The position numbers and the translations under genes were made by a program. The notes under the pieces are model-generated. The model was not told where the DNA came from. It saw nothing but the letters and a program-made list of their open reading frames with translations, and ran no database searches. DNA of 13,479 nucleotides from Saprospiraceae bacterium (GTDB taxonomy: Bacteria; Bacteroidota; Bacteroidia; Chitinophagales; Saprospiraceae): positions 1 to 13,479 of the forward strand of contig JAGOIB010000049.1 of the NCBI GenBank assembly GCA_017995875.1, in the 5' to 3' direction. This document shows, in pieces, positions 13,185 to 13,479 of the stretch. How positions within the stretch are numbered: position 1 is the first letter of the stretch; each line of letters opens with the position of its first letter.

Positions 13185-13479
13185 ATGATTTTGTAGTACG
13201 GTTTGCCAATGTCAATGGAACCGGTTCAGCCAGCGCTAATACGATGTTTGCCAAAGCCATCTTCAGGATGGGTGTGCCGGTATCAGCCAAGAATATCTTT
13301 CCGTCTAATATCCAGGGCTTGCCTACGTGGTATGAAGTGCGTGTCAATGGCCAGGGTTATATTGGTCGTCGTGAAGGCGTCAACCTGATGGTGAGTGTCA
13401 ATCCGCAGAGTATAGACAAGGACCTGAAGAATACTATTTCGGGTGGTTACTTTATGTATGATAGTACATGGCCACTTGC
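13163..13479 (+). CDS. 2-oxoacid:acceptor oxidoreductase alpha subunit, N-terminal gamma domain (partial)
   Basis: This is the first 105 codons of a gene cut by the window end. It starts at ATG 13163 with MSVSGGVNDFVVRFANVNG, overlapping the oxidoreductase gene by 22 nt in another frame. The sequence matches the gamma (POR_gamma) domain that is fused in front of the alpha domain in KorA-type subunits: VRFANVNGTGSASAN, AKAIFRMGVPVSAKNIFPSNIQGLPTWYEVRV, GYIGRREGVNLMVSVNP and GGYFMYDSTWPL. Such enzymes oxidatively decarboxylate 2-oxoacids to acyl-CoA using thiamine diphosphate in the beta subunit and pass electrons to ferredoxin or a similar acceptor. The beta subunit gene is expected next, beyond the window. 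The exact 2-oxoacid (2-oxoglutarate, pyruvate or a branched-chain acid) cannot be judged from this part. Confidence 0.85.
   Translation, partial: MSVSGGVNDFVVRFANVNGTGSASANTMFAKAIFRMGVPVSAKNIFPSNIQGLPTWYEVRVNGQGYIGRREGVNLMVSVNPQSIDKDLKNTISGGYFMYDSTWPL

Noticed and set aside
13203..13388. 61-codon plus-strand open frame near the window end
   Set aside because: It lies in a different frame from the partial alpha-subunit gene starting at 13163, whose translation matches the POR gamma domain throughout.

Overview
The window reads as a chromosomal segment of a Bacteroidota bacterium, probably from a Saprospiria or Chitinophagia-like lineage; the lineage is inferred. Supporting signs are moderate GC content, almost no Shine-Dalgarno sequences before start codons, candidate -7 promoter boxes of the Bacteroidota form TAnnTTTG, a DUF2723 membrane protein typical of the phylum, and short tandem repeats of 6-8 bp in several gene gaps. 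No tRNA, rRNA, insertion sequence, prophage or CRISPR array was seen.

Layout, left to right. Positions 1-252 hold a perfect heptamer tandem array cut by the window edge, then degenerate heptamers. An operon on the minus strand follows: a DUF2723 glycosyltransferase-like membrane protein, then rpiB (ribose-5-phosphate isomerase B) 6 nt later. Next is a small ArsR-type regulator on the minus strand, divergent from a plus-strand pair: an OmpA-domain cell-wall-binding protein and rnhB (RNase HII). Convergent to these is a minus-strand GNAT acetyltransferase. An ECF sigma factor and its overlapping membrane anti-sigma factor of the RskA type lie upstream of it. Then come a minus-strand pair (SAM methyltransferase, then a MmcQ/YjbR protein) and a lipoprotein related to vanadium haloperoxidases. 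On the plus strand, divergent from the haloperoxidase, are a GltD-like FAD/Fe-S oxidoreductase and the start of an overlapping 2-oxoacid:acceptor oxidoreductase alpha-subunit gene that runs off the window.

How the genes work together. The sigma/anti-sigma pair is a self-contained signalling module. The last two genes look like one redox unit, in which a 2-oxoacid oxidoreductase passes low-potential electrons to a GltD-like flavoprotein carrying extra ferredoxin clusters. The rest is mostly household or envelope function: the pentose phosphate pathway, protein or glycan modification, cell-wall anchoring and RNA-DNA hybrid removal.

The two most unusual observations are these. (i) In four minus-strand genes (rpiB, anti-sigma factor, MmcQ/YjbR protein, haloperoxidase) the stop codon lies in, or directly continues, a short tandem array, so the arrays appear to set the C-termini. 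(ii) The ECF sigma factor has a well-conserved N-terminal helix encoded upstream of its first ATG but no ATG, GTG or TTG to start it; an ATC sits exactly where the start codon is expected. No clearly new multi-gene system is visible.
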